This document shows positions 1 to 10,717 of a DNA stretch of 64,000 nt, piece after piece (the stretch's first letter is position 1; each line of letters starts with the position of its first letter). Source of the DNA: Platanthera guangdongensis (Eukaryota > Streptophyta > Magnoliopsida > Asparagales > Orchidaceae); the NCBI GenBank assembly GCA_039583875.1, contig CM077155.1, forward strand, positions 6,436,043 through 6,500,042, given 5' to 3'. The notes under the pieces are model-generated. The model was not told where the DNA came from. It searched no databases and worked only from the letters and a program-made list of their open reading frames with translations. The position numbers were made by a program, and so were the translations under genes.

Positions 1-605
1 CTCACTAAAAACACACACTACCACATGCAGTAGGACCTACCGTGCGGCGGTAAACTCCAAACAGCCCGCGGTAACTTAACTGAGAACGAGATCGAAATGA
101 ACTAATTTTGGAATTAATTTGCTAAACGACAGCAACTGCTGTCGCGACATGATAGCTCCCATGTTATCACTTTTCACCTGTGAAAAATCGGGGCATTACA
201 AATTGTTTGTTGTTTGTGTGACAGCTGATGTGGCATTTACATTTTATGATTAAAATGCTCCCCAATTTCCTGTGTGTAATTTTTTGACATGATTATCAAT
301 CTACATGCTTTGTATCAAATTGTCTTTTTTAAGAAAATAGCTAGAGCGGGGGTGACGCCAATCGCTCGCTCTAATTCGTTGTTTGGCGGGGCTTTTTCAA
401 ACGCCGCGGCATCCACCCCCTAAACGCCCCGCCAAACAGAGCCTCATACATCCTTTCAAAAATAACAGCTTTCTCATCATTAGCATCAACAAATTCTCCA
501 AACAACTTACAACTCTCTCGGCGGTGCTTTTCAGTCAGCTCTATTCGTATCATAGCTTTCTCATAATAGTTTTCTCATCAATATGAGCAACTACCCCAAA
601 CAAAG
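1..605. other. Intergenic, no gene seen
   Basis: No coding exon is recognisable. Around 381-440 there is a short inverted motif (tttggcggggc near 383, gccccgccaaac near 427) like the ends of small Tourist-type elements, but no complete element could be delimited. Confidence 0.5.
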
Positions 606-798
606 CTAAGACTCTGTTTGGCATGGCGGTGGCGGTCATGAACAAGTGGCCTAAATTGTCATTCGTTAACGCTCACCTAAGAAATTTCATCCACTTTTAT
701 GTTCAAACAGATGATGTATGTTAGATGATCCTTAATGAATGACAGTTAAACTTGTACGTTTACGACCACCACCACCAAGCCAAACGAAGCCTAAATCT
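606..798. mobile_element. Foldback Tourist-like MITE, copy 1
   Basis: The segment starts with actctgtttggc and ends with gccaaacgaagcc, and is flanked by TAA on both sides (ctaa before, ctaa after), the duplication expected of PIF/Harbinger-type Tourist MITEs. Its two arms are complementary along most of their length: ggcggtggcggtcatgaac and cattcgttaacg on the left pair with the gaccaccaccacc and aatgacag region on the right. A second copy of the family is at 9890-10033. There is no coding capacity. Confidence 0.7.
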
Positions 799-907
799 AT
801 GAAATAAGAGCAGCAATAATTTAGTAATCTTAATAAACAAATATTCAGCATTCCATGACATCACCCCCTCCCCCTCAACAAAATTTTTTTAGGTTGATTA
901 CTTTTAC

Positions 908-917
908 TTATAAATAG
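908..917 (+). promoter_or_regulatory. Candidate TATA box of the GH31 gene
   Basis: The motif ttataaatag lies about 235 bp upstream of the GH31 start codon. A TATA box here would put transcription initiation near 940 and leave a leader of about 200 bases. It is followed by two palindromes (agtattaaatact at 923-935, agtatttaatact near 979). The call rests on motif and position only. Confidence 0.45.
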
Positions 918-1145
918 GTGCAGTATTAAATACTGATTGTTGATTTCATGCAAAAATATCAAAATACTGATCAACGGTCAGTATTTAATACTATATGGAT
1001 CGTAGGATATCGGATCAACAGTCAATATTTAGGTAAGAGTAACACACTTAATGCAACCAGATGCATCTGTGCTGTCACTATGCTAAATAGACAGAGTAAG
1101 GGTTCTCTGAATCATCAATCATCCCTAAAGTCTAAGAATCAAATC

Positions 1146-2068
1146 ATGCCGCCATTAACAATCTCCAAGAAGCATCACAAGCACTTCAACAATCCCTTCC
1201 CCTCTCCACCAAAATCCCTTCCACTGATCCATGGAACCCTTTCCCGTAACAATAGTCTTCCCTGTCGCCGAGCTTACCCTATCGGCGAAGATTTCCCGCT
1301 TCTCTGGAGCTCCGACAATGGCGGATATCTCTCAGTCTCTCATTCATCGCATCCCGATCGAAGCCTGTGGTCAACCATACCTGGACAGGCATTCATTTCT
1401 GCCGCAGCTGGAAATTCTGAGGCGGAGGAGAGCAGAGGCTCGTTTGTGATGAAAGACGGCGATATCAAATCCATCTGCCCTTCACAAACCATTGATGAGA
1501 TCGACACCGTTTTCAGTTCTGAGATTGATGAAGCGAAAGTAATAAATCATCTTCCTGTTGATCTTCTTAGAGGGATAATTTTTCCTGTTTTAGTGATCAA
1601 TGGTAGCGTCTCTAGCAAGAAATCCAGAAGATCTTGCAGGAGATCCTGTTTTAATGCAAGGTATTGGATGCTTTTTCATCAGAAGAACAGCCATCAGATC
1701 GAGTTTCAGGTGAAGCTTGGTGTGCTGAAGCTGGAGCCATGCGCAAGTTTAGAAGGTTTTCAGAGCCAGCAGTGGAAGAAGCATCGAAGAAGAGGACGTT
1801 TTCTGTCATGCTTTTGCAGCCGGAAAGATTTTCTAGGGCTATCTTCAGATGATGAGAAGGAAGAAGAGGAGAATATTGGTGGATCTGAGGAAGTCAGCCG
1901 TGTTTTTCTTACATTTTCAAGTGAGAAAGATGAGAAGATCTTTGGGTTTGGAGAGCAGTTTTCTCATATGGAGTTCAAAGGAAGAAGTGTTCCTATTCTG
2001 GTGCAGGAACAAGGTATTGGAAGAGGAGATCAGCCCATTACCTTTGCAGCTAACTAGATCAGTTATAG
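1146..2068 (+). pseudogene. GH31 exon 1 (N-terminal domain)
   Basis: The exon encodes the N-terminal beta-sandwich part, ending in the conserved FGFGEQFSHM...GQGDQ-like block (here GIGRGDQPITFAAN). A TAG at 2055-2057 replaces the expected Leu (TTG in relatives) five codons before the donor AG|GTAGTA. The residues after the stop (ISYR) still match the family, so the stop is a point mutation and not a misplaced exon end. Confidence 0.85.
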
Positions 2069-2818
2069 GTAGTATATATATCTCTCTTCTTCATTAAATT
2101 TTTAGTTGAAAAACTTAAAATGCTAAGAAGCACTACAGGTACGTATAATTTAAAAAACGATGTCACGGGTACTTCATGATACGTTATAACAAATATGGTA
2201 TATATAATTATATATCACAAGTGCAATAAATAGTTCTCTTAACATCAAAACATCAAATATAAATCATAATTAAAGTACAAGTCCACAAATCAATGCAGCA
2301 TAACATGAAGTTTTCAAACATTAAACATTCGTAAATATTATAAAATTTAACATCTTATATGTTTAACCAAAGAGATAAAATTAAACTCAAATTTACTCAT
2401 CAATATTCTTTTTCTTTTTCATTGTTGGAGATCAACATCTTTAATCTCAAATTAGTCTAGAGACAAGTTAGTTGTTTTGTTAATAACCTGCATCGTATCA
2501 ACACATTCAATACACGTACTTATAACATAAATGTACCAGCACCAGAAACATATTTGGTACAAATACACAACTTAATTGGGCGTAACAATGCTTCCTAGCA
2601 TAGAGCCAACTTTTATTTTCTCTAGAAAAATAGATTCCTATCACAATATGCGAAATGATATGCTAAGTGTAAGTGTATCTACATAGGCGTATCCGTCGAG
2701 TATCGGGTACGTGCCGGTACCGGATACGTATCCGGTACGGGTACGTTGCCTTCGGGGAAGTATCCGTGCTTCATTGCTTAAATGCTTTTATATATCAGTT
2801 GCCTTGTCTTTTTGATAG
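2069..2818 (+). other. GH31 intron 1
   Basis: The AT-rich intron is bounded by GT and AG. Near its 3' end (2680-2765) is a cluster of cgtatccg/ggtacg repeats such as gtatccggtacgggtacg, resembling a remnant of a dispersed repeat. No coding content was seen. Confidence 0.6.
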
Positions 2819-2951
2819 ATCGGGGGGAGATTGGAGCACAACTTATGCACCTTCTCCATTCTACATGACATCAAAGATGAGATGTCTTTACCTTCAAGGA
2901 TATGACTTTTCAGTCTTTGATCTTACAGAATATGACAGAGTGCAGATACAG
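2819..2951 (+). pseudogene. GH31 exon 2
   Basis: Acceptor gatag|AT and donor cag|gtgat. The peptide GGDWSTTYAPSPFYMTSKM is a family signature. The exon is open throughout and enters with the AG of exon 1 completing an Arg codon. Confidence 0.85.
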
Positions 2952-4042
2952 GTGATAGTTTTTTACAAAAAAAATGTTTTACTATTATTATTAGTGAAGA
3001 ATTGTTAGTTAAAAGTGTGGAACAATATACAAATCAACAATGATGCAAAAAATGAATGCTAGGAACATATTGAGAGAGCACTATTCCTCATGATCCGAAA
3101 GGATTCTTAGTTTGATGCTTAATAGTATTTATAAGCAAAATATAAAATTGAATGCCGCTGCAATCTTTGGAGGGGAAAAACGAGAACGGTGAATTGTAAA
3201 TTTAAGAACATGGAGCTAGGTTCCTATTGCTAGTTGTGATGCACGAATACAAGATAGATTTTAGGTCATCGGTGGGAGTAAGAGTGGTGATGATGGCGTG
3301 GTGAGAAATGGAGCAGGGGCTGCGGTCTCAAATTAACCCTAAAACAGTCCTTTTTTGCGGTGACATTGAGAATGAGAGGTTACTCAAACTTTTGTTTTCC
3401 TACGGTGGCGTTTTTATCCACTGGAAATGAAGTAAAATGCTCAATCAAATAGAGCCTAAAATACTCAAATAAAGAATTATGTGTTGCTTACATGATGAAA
3501 GAGCAGTGAGTCTCGACATTTCCAACAAATGGTGCACACTTTGAACTTGAGGTGAGTCAGTGTTGCGATTGTGGAGAGGAGAGTGGAGGCTGGGCGCCGA
3601 CTAAGGGGTCAAAGGGAAGCTACGGGGAAGTGGAGAAAGACCCAGGCTAGGGGGTCAAAAGGAAGCTGCGGGCAAGTGGAGAAAGACCCGGGCGGCACTG
3701 GCAGCACACAAGGAAAGCGAAGGGACTGGAATGGGGGCACCCCTGGTCGGCGACAATAAGTTTTCAGGCAGCTGGTAGCAAAGATCCCCCTCACATAGTC
3801 TTAGAATTTCTATATTAATACAAGAAATTAATTTTGATGAATATATAATTAATTAAGTTATATGAAATAGCTAAATTCATAAAATATTTTTGTGGGAAGC
3901 CATCTAGACAAAGTTGTGTTACTACTTCAATAGCTGAAATGGATATTAATATAAAATTATGTAATAGTTATAACAGAAAATAACTTTGATTAGTCATGTA
4001 GCTTAATAGAGGCATGCTTCATTTTGCAAATTTGGTACAAAG
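2952..4042 (+). other. GH31 intron 2
   Basis: The 1.09-kb intron is bounded by GT and AG. At 3596-3700 it contains an imperfect tandem duplication of about 63 bp (gggtcaaagggaagctacggg..., then gggtcaaaaggaagctgcggg...). No coding content was recognised. Confidence 0.6.
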
Positions 4043-4258
4043 GTACATGGAAACTGTGTGTCAGGAAGAATTCTCAATGGATGTTCACCGGTGGAGCTCA
4101 TTGAACGGTGCACAGAAACCATTGGAAGGCCTCCTGTGTTTCCAAATTGGATCATCACTGGTGCTATTATAGGCATGCAAGGAGGCACCAAATATGTTCG
4201 CAATATTTAGAGTCAACTAAGAGATCACGATGTTCCCGTGTCCGCTTTTTGGTTGCAG
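4043..4258 (+). pseudogene. GH31 exon 3, with in-frame TAG
   Basis: The exon spans the HGN...SGRIL...SPVELIERCTETIGRPP block and ends with VPVSAFWLQ. Codon 4208-4210 is TAG where relatives have the Trp of VRKVWDEL, a TGG-to-TAG change. Boundaries are aaag|GTACAT and cag|gtatat, and the length (72 codons) keeps phase. Confidence 0.85.
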
Positions 4259-4502
4259 GTATATTCTTGTGTTCTGTAATTCTGTGAATTCTGTGATTCT
4301 TGTTTCTTCACTCAATTATCTGTGACAGTAGCAAATTTGTCTTCTTTACCCATCAAACCGGCAGACAACATAATTAACACAAGTTCAACTGTAAATTTCG
4401 AATAAATGTTTCTGTTAGCACGAAAAATTTATTCTGTCGGTGAAGAAATGAAGAATTACAACTATTCATAGTGTATTCCTACTGATTATGGTGATCTTGC
4501 AG

Positions 4503-4661
4503 GACTGGGTTGGAAAGAGAAAGACAATACTTGGGTCTCAGCTTTGGTGGAATTGGGAAGTTGACACCACTCACTATGCTGGGTGGATAGAACTTGTTGA
4601 TGATCTTAGAACAAACAACATCAGAGTTATGGCTTACTGCAACCCTTGCGTTGTTCCAGTA
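4503..4661 (+). pseudogene. GH31 exon 4 (substrate-pocket segment)
   Basis: The exon encodes DWVGKRKTILGSQLWWNWE and ends V(MAY)CNPCVVPV before the donor gtaagt. The Arg and Trp spacing resembles the sulfonate-contacting residues described for bacterial YihQ; equating them is inference. It is open, 53 codons. Confidence 0.85.
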
Positions 4662-5926
4662 GTAAGTCGTCTCCAATCAAGTTGAAAAATATTTAGGTTA
4701 TAACCAGTAAAAATCAATTATAACTACTAATCTCAATTCAAGTGCCATTTAGAATTGTAAATATGTATGCATGATCTATAGCATATCCAACCATATAGCA
4801 TTTTTGGCAGTATTGTAACACCTATACGTCCAACCCAAACAATTTGGTTTTATGTGGGGAAGGAGCCCATGATCTTTATTAAGGCTCTGTTTATGGCTAT
4901 TGTGGCATTTGAGTGGTGGTAATGTAAAGCTATGATAGTAAATGCAATGATGATGGTTTACGTACGTTTTGAATATTTGTGACAAAAGTTTTGGCCTAAA
5001 TTCTACTTTTTGGAATTGGGCTTTCACGGCCGCCAAAGCTTGACCGCGGCTGCATTACTATAGCGTTTTTTGCCTAAAACATTTTTTTTGGGAAAATAGC
5101 ATTCTACAGAAGCCAAATACCACCGCGTTTTTCAGAACTCCATTCACCACCACCATCACTCTCCCTCCGCTCTCCCAAACATGGCCTTAGTGTACAGGGC
5201 TATCTGATTTCCTATGTGTGGCTATATTTTCATTGTTGGATATTTAGCCTCACATTGAGAATCTCATATTGTATTGTATATTTTTTGTGTTTTTGCGATG
5301 TTTCACTGCGCAAATTGTTTTTAGGTTGGCTTCTTGAGTTTTAATATAGTATCATAACATGCTTGTTCTTTGTCCATCTGCTTTGTTCCCCATATCCATG
5401 TTTACCATCATGTGAAACAATGCGTCTTCCAGGTTTTCCTACTAGTGAGGGTGTGTGTTGAATGCTTATTCCTATGTTATGAATCTCTTGTTGTCTTGTG
5501 CACTTCATATATTTTTTGAACCTCTCGGAGGGGCGCTTGTTCCACGTGTTCTTAGAAGCGAGGATGTGTTTGAATGTTTAGTCTCATGTTGGGAATTTAT
5601 TGTTACTTTGTGTCCGTTATATATTTTTCGGGACTTTCAAGGGGACGCTTGTTCTGCGTGTTCCTACGGGTGAGTATTTGTTCTGTGGAGTGTTTAATTC
5701 CATATTGGAAATCTCATGTTGTCTTGTATAGTATATATATTCTTGGTGCCCCTCCATATAAAACCAGATAATTTTAGGTTAGATGCTTAGGACTAATGCC
5801 TCAAACACAAACCTAATGGTTGATGGTGAAGGGGCTCAAGATCGATATTAGTGGCATATGGCTACTCAAGTTTTTTGATGTTATACTATATTCTTCACAG
5901 TTTTTAACTAATCAGTTTATTCGCAG
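4662..5926 (+). other. GH31 intron 4 with MITE and repeat modules
   Basis: The 1.27-kb intron holds a probable Tourist-like MITE at about 4881-5191 (ggctctgtttatgg at the left, ccaaacatggcc then TTA at the right). At 5225-5750 it holds four degenerate copies of a module of about 65 bp centred on tgtttag..cacattg..aatctcatgttgtcttgt. Confidence 0.6.
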
Positions 5927-6179
5927 ACAAAGGAAAAGCCAAACAAGAACAAAGATCTCTTCGAAGAAGCGAAACGGTTGGATATCTTGGTGAAAGACAA
6001 AAATGGTTCAATTTACATGATACCCAACACGGCTTTCAATGTAGGAATGCTAGACCTCACACATCCTAATGCAAGTAGTTGGTTCAAGAAGATCCTACAT
6101 GACATGGTTGATTGTGGAGTGAGCGGCTGGATGGCCGATTTTGGTGAAGGCCTTCCTTTAGATGCCAACATTTTCTCAG
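5927..6179 (+). pseudogene. GH31 exon 5 (catalytic nucleophile)
   Basis: The exon contains NLFEEAK-type and LDLTHP-type family blocks and the nucleophile motif WMADFGEGLP. It ends one base into a Gly codon before the donor gttgct, which is completed by exon 6. Confidence 0.85.
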
Positions 6180-6249
6180 GTTGCTACAGACTCCTCTCTA
6201 TTCTTTCATCCTCGAAAAAAAAATCAATGAATATGTCATCATTGGACAG

Positions 6250-6650
6250 GTGAGGACCCCATGATTGCTCATAACAGGTACCCAGAACTGTGGGCAAGAG
6301 TAAACAGAGAGTTTGTTGAAGAGTGGAAATTTAATGGCAGAGGAAAGGAGAGGGATGATGATGAAGAAAGCCTGGTCTTCTTCATGAGGGCTGGATTCAG
6401 AGAGAGCCCGAAGTGGGTAATGCTGTTCTGGGAAGGAGATCAAATGGTAAGCTGGCAACAGAATGATGGAATAAAGAGTAGTGTCACTGGGCTTCTCAGC
6501 GGTGGGCTCTCTGGTTTTGCCTTCAATCACAGCGACATTGGGGGCTACTGCGGGATCGACTTTCCTCTGATCAATTACTGCCGAAGTGAGGAGCTTTTGA
6601 TGCGCTGGATGGAGTTGAATGCCTTCAACACAATTTACCGGACCCATGAA
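6250..6650 (+). pseudogene. GH31 exon 6 (acid/base), damaged donor
   Basis: The exon carries GEDP...AHNRYPELW, EGDQMVSWQ and the acid/base motif NHSDIGGY. The reading frame requires it to end after GAA at 6650 so that exon 7 resumes with GNKP. The next bases are ggaagg where gtaagg would be expected, so the donor GT at 6651-6652 is GG. Without splicing the frame stops at a TAG 20 bases downstream. Confidence 0.8.
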
Positions 6651-6745
6651 GGAAGGAACAGCATAAGAATCTAGATTTGTTTTTACCTTTGCATTCAGAC
6701 AACCCTCCATTACAATATGAACTTGAAAGTTGATGGACTCCACAG

Positions 6746-6862
6746 GGAAACAAGCCAGAGTCAAACTGCCAGTTCTACTCCAACAGAAAGACATTTAGCC
6801 ATTTTTCACGATTTGCGAAGGTTTACAAGGCCTGGATGTTTTACAGGGTTCAGCTCATTAAG
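6746..6862 (+). pseudogene. GH31 exon 7
   Basis: Acceptor ccacag|GGAAAC and donor aag|gttata. The peptide includes SNCQFYSNRKTFSHFSRFA and ends VQLIK. It is open, 39 codons, and its family match is intact. Confidence 0.8.
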
Positions 6863-7448
6863 GTTATATGACATGATTAATGATTATCTTTTGCGATGCG
6901 CTTGAATGATCATAAATATAGCTTAGGGTGTGTTAGAAAGGCATGCTAGAAATGAAGCTTCTTCCCTCTTAAGCCCTGTTATTTCTGCCCTCTCTTGTCC
7001 TTGAGTTCTCAAGTCAATTCTTTTCTCTACCAAAGTTTTACCCTCTCAATCTCCCCAATAATCGAAATGTTACAGCAATACTGTTTTTGAGAGACTTGGT
7101 AGAGAATAGAGAGAGGGCGTAATTTGTTTGCGAGGCTTCGGATTGGGAGAACCAATCGCTATATTTACAGCCATCCATGCGCTTTACAAAGCCCAATACA
7201 ATGCCTACTCCGGCCTAAAACTTCAACCCTTAATGCCATTTTGCATACCTTAAACTCAATTAAAGAGCACTCGAGGTTTGCACGATGGTTTTGCCGCTGT
7301 CGGGCGGCCTTTGAGATCAACCGTTCCTCACCCCATTTCGTGCTGGCATGATGGCCGCCGTTAAAGAATCCGGTCTTAACTAGTGGGCGCAGTGGCAATG
7401 CGGCGCTTTTTTACGTAAAAAGAGACTGACAGACTTGATGACGAACAG
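6863..7448 (+). other. GH31 intron 7
   Basis: The 586-bp intron (gttata...gaacag) is more GC-rich at 7120-7400 than the other introns. This may reflect an old insertion, but no termini could be identified. Confidence 0.5.
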
Positions 7449-7814
7449 GAAGCTTCTGAGAATGGTTTGCCCATCCCCCGACACCTGTTCCTCCATTATC
7501 CTGACGACGGGCATATCCACAGCCTCACTTACCAGCAATTTCTAGTGGGAACAGAGATTCTAGTGGTTCCTGTTCTAGATAAAGGTAAAAAGAAGGTGAA
7601 GGCTTATTTCCCAATGGGAAGGGAAAACTGTTCTTGGCAGCATTTATGGACTGGAAAACTGTTCCGCGGGTCTTCGGGCAACTCAGAGAAGATGCGGCAA
7701 GGAATGAAAGCATGGGTGGAGGCACCAATCGGCTATCCAGCCATATTCGTTAAGGCGGGTTCACCTGTAGGGAAACAGTTCATGAAGAACTTGCAAGATT
7801 TTGGAATCCTGTAG
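7449..7814 (+). pseudogene. GH31 exon 8 (C-terminal exon)
   Basis: The exon encodes PRHLFLHYPDD, LTYQQFLVGTEILVVPVLDKG and the end EAPIGYPAIFVKAG...FGIL with its natural TAG stop. There is a short insertion relative to relatives around the RGSSGNSEKMRQG stretch. Confidence 0.85.
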
Positions 7815-8715
7815 TCCTCAACAGACCCATGAGATCCACAATCAAAGTTATGTTTATGAACATAATCTCCTTCAAATTATCTATTACTCGAAATTTAAAT
7901 CCAACATGGTTTTTGTAGCCTAAATGTCTAATACTACCTTTTGCTATTAGTGTGTACATAAATGGAAGCGCGCTCCATGGTTTAATATTGTTGCTTCTCA
8001 TTCTATCTTCTCTTTTGTCTTTTATTCTTTTTTGTAACTTGATGAAGAATGGACAAGTGTGGCTTAATTTGTGCTTCTTTTCTTCAATGGTATTTAAAAT
8101 GCTTGGATTATAGTTTATGATTGCATTACTAAAGTTTACTTACAATTACAATGCACATATTGTAAAGAAGTTGTCCTCTTGCATTCATCATCTTCCAAAG
8201 ATTATGATTAATCATAAGTAATCCTCATTGAAGAGAGAGAGAGAGAGAGATTCTCCATAACAAATATGAACTAAAATGTTTTAACATGTTGAAAGTTTAA
8301 TATTTAATCTTGTTTTGAGGGCAGAGTTGCACATTTTGATGAGTAGTACACCCATCTAAATTGTATAAAGTAATAATCATTATTGTTATATGATTTGTCT
8401 TTAAAAGTGTTAATAGATGTGTATGAAGCAATGATGTACAAATATGAAGTATTTACATGTAAACCTTTACTAATGGAAATATCATGAGGTTGCCGACAAA
8501 TACCCCCATTGGAAATGTACTTCGAGGGGGGGGGGGGGGGGGGGTATTTTTGTGCATGGATGTTATGAAATGTGTATTTTAGGGGAAGTAAATGTTATGT
8601 TTTGTAACATTGAGGGGTGTTTTTTGTAATTTCCATAATAAGAGGGGGTGCAGTCTGTAATTTTTCAAAGTTAGAGGGGAGGTCCCAGTAAATGCCCCTA
8701 TATTATAATGATAAA
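7815..8715. other. GH31 3' flank, simple repeats
   Basis: There is no gene. The stretch contains a short (ga)n run at 8236-8250 and an uninterrupted run of 19 G at 8526-8544, followed by G-rich segments. The 3' untranslated region presumably lies at its start; no decisive polyadenylation site was identified. Confidence 0.5.
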
Positions 8716-9578
8716 ATCAAGTTTCAGCTTACATCAATGTTAGCTTACACCAAAGTTCAGCTTTAAGCCTTTATCTCTTTACCCTTATCTTAGATGGGCT
8801 CACCACACAGTGTGTAAACGCAAAACTTGAATCTTGGCGACCCACTTTAGAAAAGAAGGGTTTTATGTTGAGCAGGGCAAAGACGAAGTATGTGGAGCTT
8901 AAATCTAGCAATGCAAGAAGGACGGATGATTTCGTTATTAAGTTGGGTGATCAAGACATTTCTCATAGCGAATGTTTTAAATATCTTGGATCGATAGTTC
9001 AAAAAGACGGAGGTATTGATAAAGATGTAACACGGAATCCAAGCGGGTTGGTTGAAGTGGAGAGACGTTTTATAGATCTTGTGTGATCGTAAAGTACCAT
9101 TAAAACTTAAGGGCAAGTTTTACCATACTGCGATTAGATCAGCGTTGCTCTATGGTTTTGAGTGTTGGACAGTGAATTGTGTACATGAGCAAAAATGAGA
9201 GTTGTGGAGATGAGAATGTTTAGGTGGATGTGTGGACACACGAGACTGAATAGAATTGGGAATGAATGTATCAGGGATAAGACAGGAGTAGCTTCAATTG
9301 CAGACAAGATACGAGAAGCTCGACTAAGATGGTTTGGGCGCCTACAAAGGAGACCATTAGAGGCACATGTTAGGTGTTGTGAGAGTATAGTCACCAGACA
9401 TGTTAAACGAGAGAGGGGTAGACCAATAAAGGCTTGGAATGAAACTATAAGGAAAGACATGATGTATTTAAACATTAGTGAAATTATGACACAAGATAAA
9501 GAACAATGACGACAAAGGATATGATGATCCATATAGCCGACCCCAATATAATGGGATAAAGACTTGAGTGTTGTTAAT
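8716..9578 (+). mobile_element. LINE (RTE-like) 3' fragment
   Basis: A decayed, frame-broken piece begins in the reverse transcriptase domain (the [14 protein letters not shown] block near 8755) and continues through FVIKLGDQDISHSECFKYLG...QKDGGIDKD (8930-9030), [16 protein letters not shown] and RWFGRLQRRPLEA (9210-9370). It ends with the LINE 3' terminus at cttgagtgttgtt. Related copies lie at 13889-16270 and 36670-39190. It is 5' truncated and not functional. Confidence 0.8.
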
Positions 9579-9889
9579 TAGGGAACTTTGGCACTAAAAA
9601 CCAGGGACAGCAAAAAACTTCCTGCACAGCCCAAATCTATGAATTTTTAAACCCAATGTTGCAAGTTTGGTGCAATTTGTTTAAGGATTTTTGTAGGCTT
9701 ATGCTCTGCCATGCAATTTTCATATCATGAATACCACAAAACTTGTGCACTTATTAGTCCAATAAATATTCACATTATAATTATTAGTCAAGGGACAATG
9801 CCTTGACAGTAACTTAGGTTCTGTTTGGGGGGCTTATTTTCACCGCTCAAGCAGTTATGACCGCATAAACAGGACCTTAATGGTGGCGG
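9579..9889. other. Intergenic, nothing recognised
   Basis: No coding sequence. The end (9826-9888) has a ggttctgtttggggg motif that may be the outer terminus of a larger MITE embracing the foldback that follows. Confidence 0.4.
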
Positions 9890-10033
9890 TCATGAACATG
9901 GGGTTAAATTGTCATTCGTTAACGCCCATCTAAAAAACTTCATCCACTTTTATGTTCAAACGGATGATGTTTGTTAGGCGATCCTTAACGAATGACGGTT
10001 TAACCCACGCATTTACGACCACCACCACCATGC
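9890..10033. mobile_element. Foldback MITE, copy 2
   Basis: The segment is homologous to 606-798 along its length (shared blocks ggtggcggtcatgaac, cattcgttaacgc, cacttttatgttcaaac, cgaccaccaccacca). It is self-complementary end to end around a centre near 9960. The termini differ from copy 1, so the outer boundary is uncertain. Confidence 0.65.
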
Positions 10034-10147
10034 CAAATCTCCAGGTTTGCAAGACATGTAAAGAGAAAAGGCAAAGATCAGAAAAGTACACAATTAGATG
10101 GTGAGTTTCTATATATTCGATGTTCTGCTAATATTTTGAATATTAAC

Positions 10148-10717
10148 TGTTAAGGAAAGTGTTTACTCGGAGACCCGCAATCATCTCCTACATGACGACC
10201 GATCTAATACATCTCGTGTTTAGTTCTCGCCTCCCCCATGGTGAGCACGCCGCCCCGATTGTGGAGAACTCGCATCCCCCATGGAGAGAACTCGCCTCAC
10301 CGTTGGTGGAGAACCAGCCACCCCCATGGTGGTGAACTCGCCTCCCCATGGTGGAGAACTCGATGATCCTCCATGTAGAGATCTCGCCATACCATGTAAA
10401 CATGCAGCACATATTTTCAGAGGATGCCCCCGGGAAGACCCCTCACAACTATAAATAGGCGCGAACAATGGTTGAAAAGGCATCTGAGAAACCAGAGATG
10501 GAAAGCCCTAAAACTCGCGACACCTGAAAAATTTTTCTGCAAGTATCCCTTCTCGAGATCTAACGAGATCTCTCCCTAGAGATCTCACGCCTTCATTCGC
10601 AACATTTCTCTTTGTACTCATCCAATCACCTGTGATTCCGAGTAACCAGTCATCCGGAGTACCTCCATATCCCTCGAAATGTTGGACGTAGAGCGGGTGA
10701 CATTTTTGACACCAACA
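10148..10717 (+). mobile_element. Probable solo LTR (Gypsy, Tat-like)
   Basis: The segment begins TGTTAAGG and ends tttttgacaccaaCA, and has an internal TATA-like ctataaatagg at 10449 and a gagcgggtgacat block near the end. These features occur together at the 3' edge of Tat-type Gypsy LTRs in plants. Flanking duplications do not match exactly. A run of imperfect direct repeats (gaactcgcctccccatggtg) occupies 10220-10390. Confidence 0.45.

Larger units (their letters stand above)
1146..7814 (+). pseudogene. GH31 alpha-glucosidase / sulfoquinovosidase-like gene with three lesions
   Basis: Eight exons join in phase: 1146-2068, 2819-2951, 4043-4258, 4503-4661, 5927-6179, 6250-6650, 6746-6862 and 7449-7814. 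They total 2568 nt, 855 codons plus stop, the usual length of plant YihQ-like GH31 proteins. The start at 1146 fits the conserved plant N-terminus (SKKHHKHFNNPFPS); the upstream in-frame ATG at 948 has no conserved context. The catalytic nucleophile Asp is in WMADFGEGLP (about residue 548) and the acid/base Asp in NHSDIGGY (about 657). The QDW...LWWNW stretch matches the substrate pocket of the YihQ branch. GH31 enzymes of this group hydrolyse alpha-glycosides, and sulfoquinovosides in bacteria; the plant substrate is unsettled. Lesions are TAG at codon 304, TAG at codon 408 in place of a conserved Trp, and GG instead of GT at the exon 6 donor. No frameshift was found, so inactivation looks recent. 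A sequencing artefact or null allele is the alternative. Confidence 0.85.

Noticed and set aside
948..1145. Upstream in-frame extension of the GH31 exon 1 reading frame from an ATG at 948
   Set aside because: It lies about 35 bp after a TATA box, contains the palindromic AT-rich promoter sequence, and has no similarity to GH31 N-termini. The conserved start is at 1146.
8526..8544. G19 run as a possible G-quadruplex regulatory element
   Set aside because: Homopolymer runs of this kind are common slippage products. There is no associated gene or conserved context.
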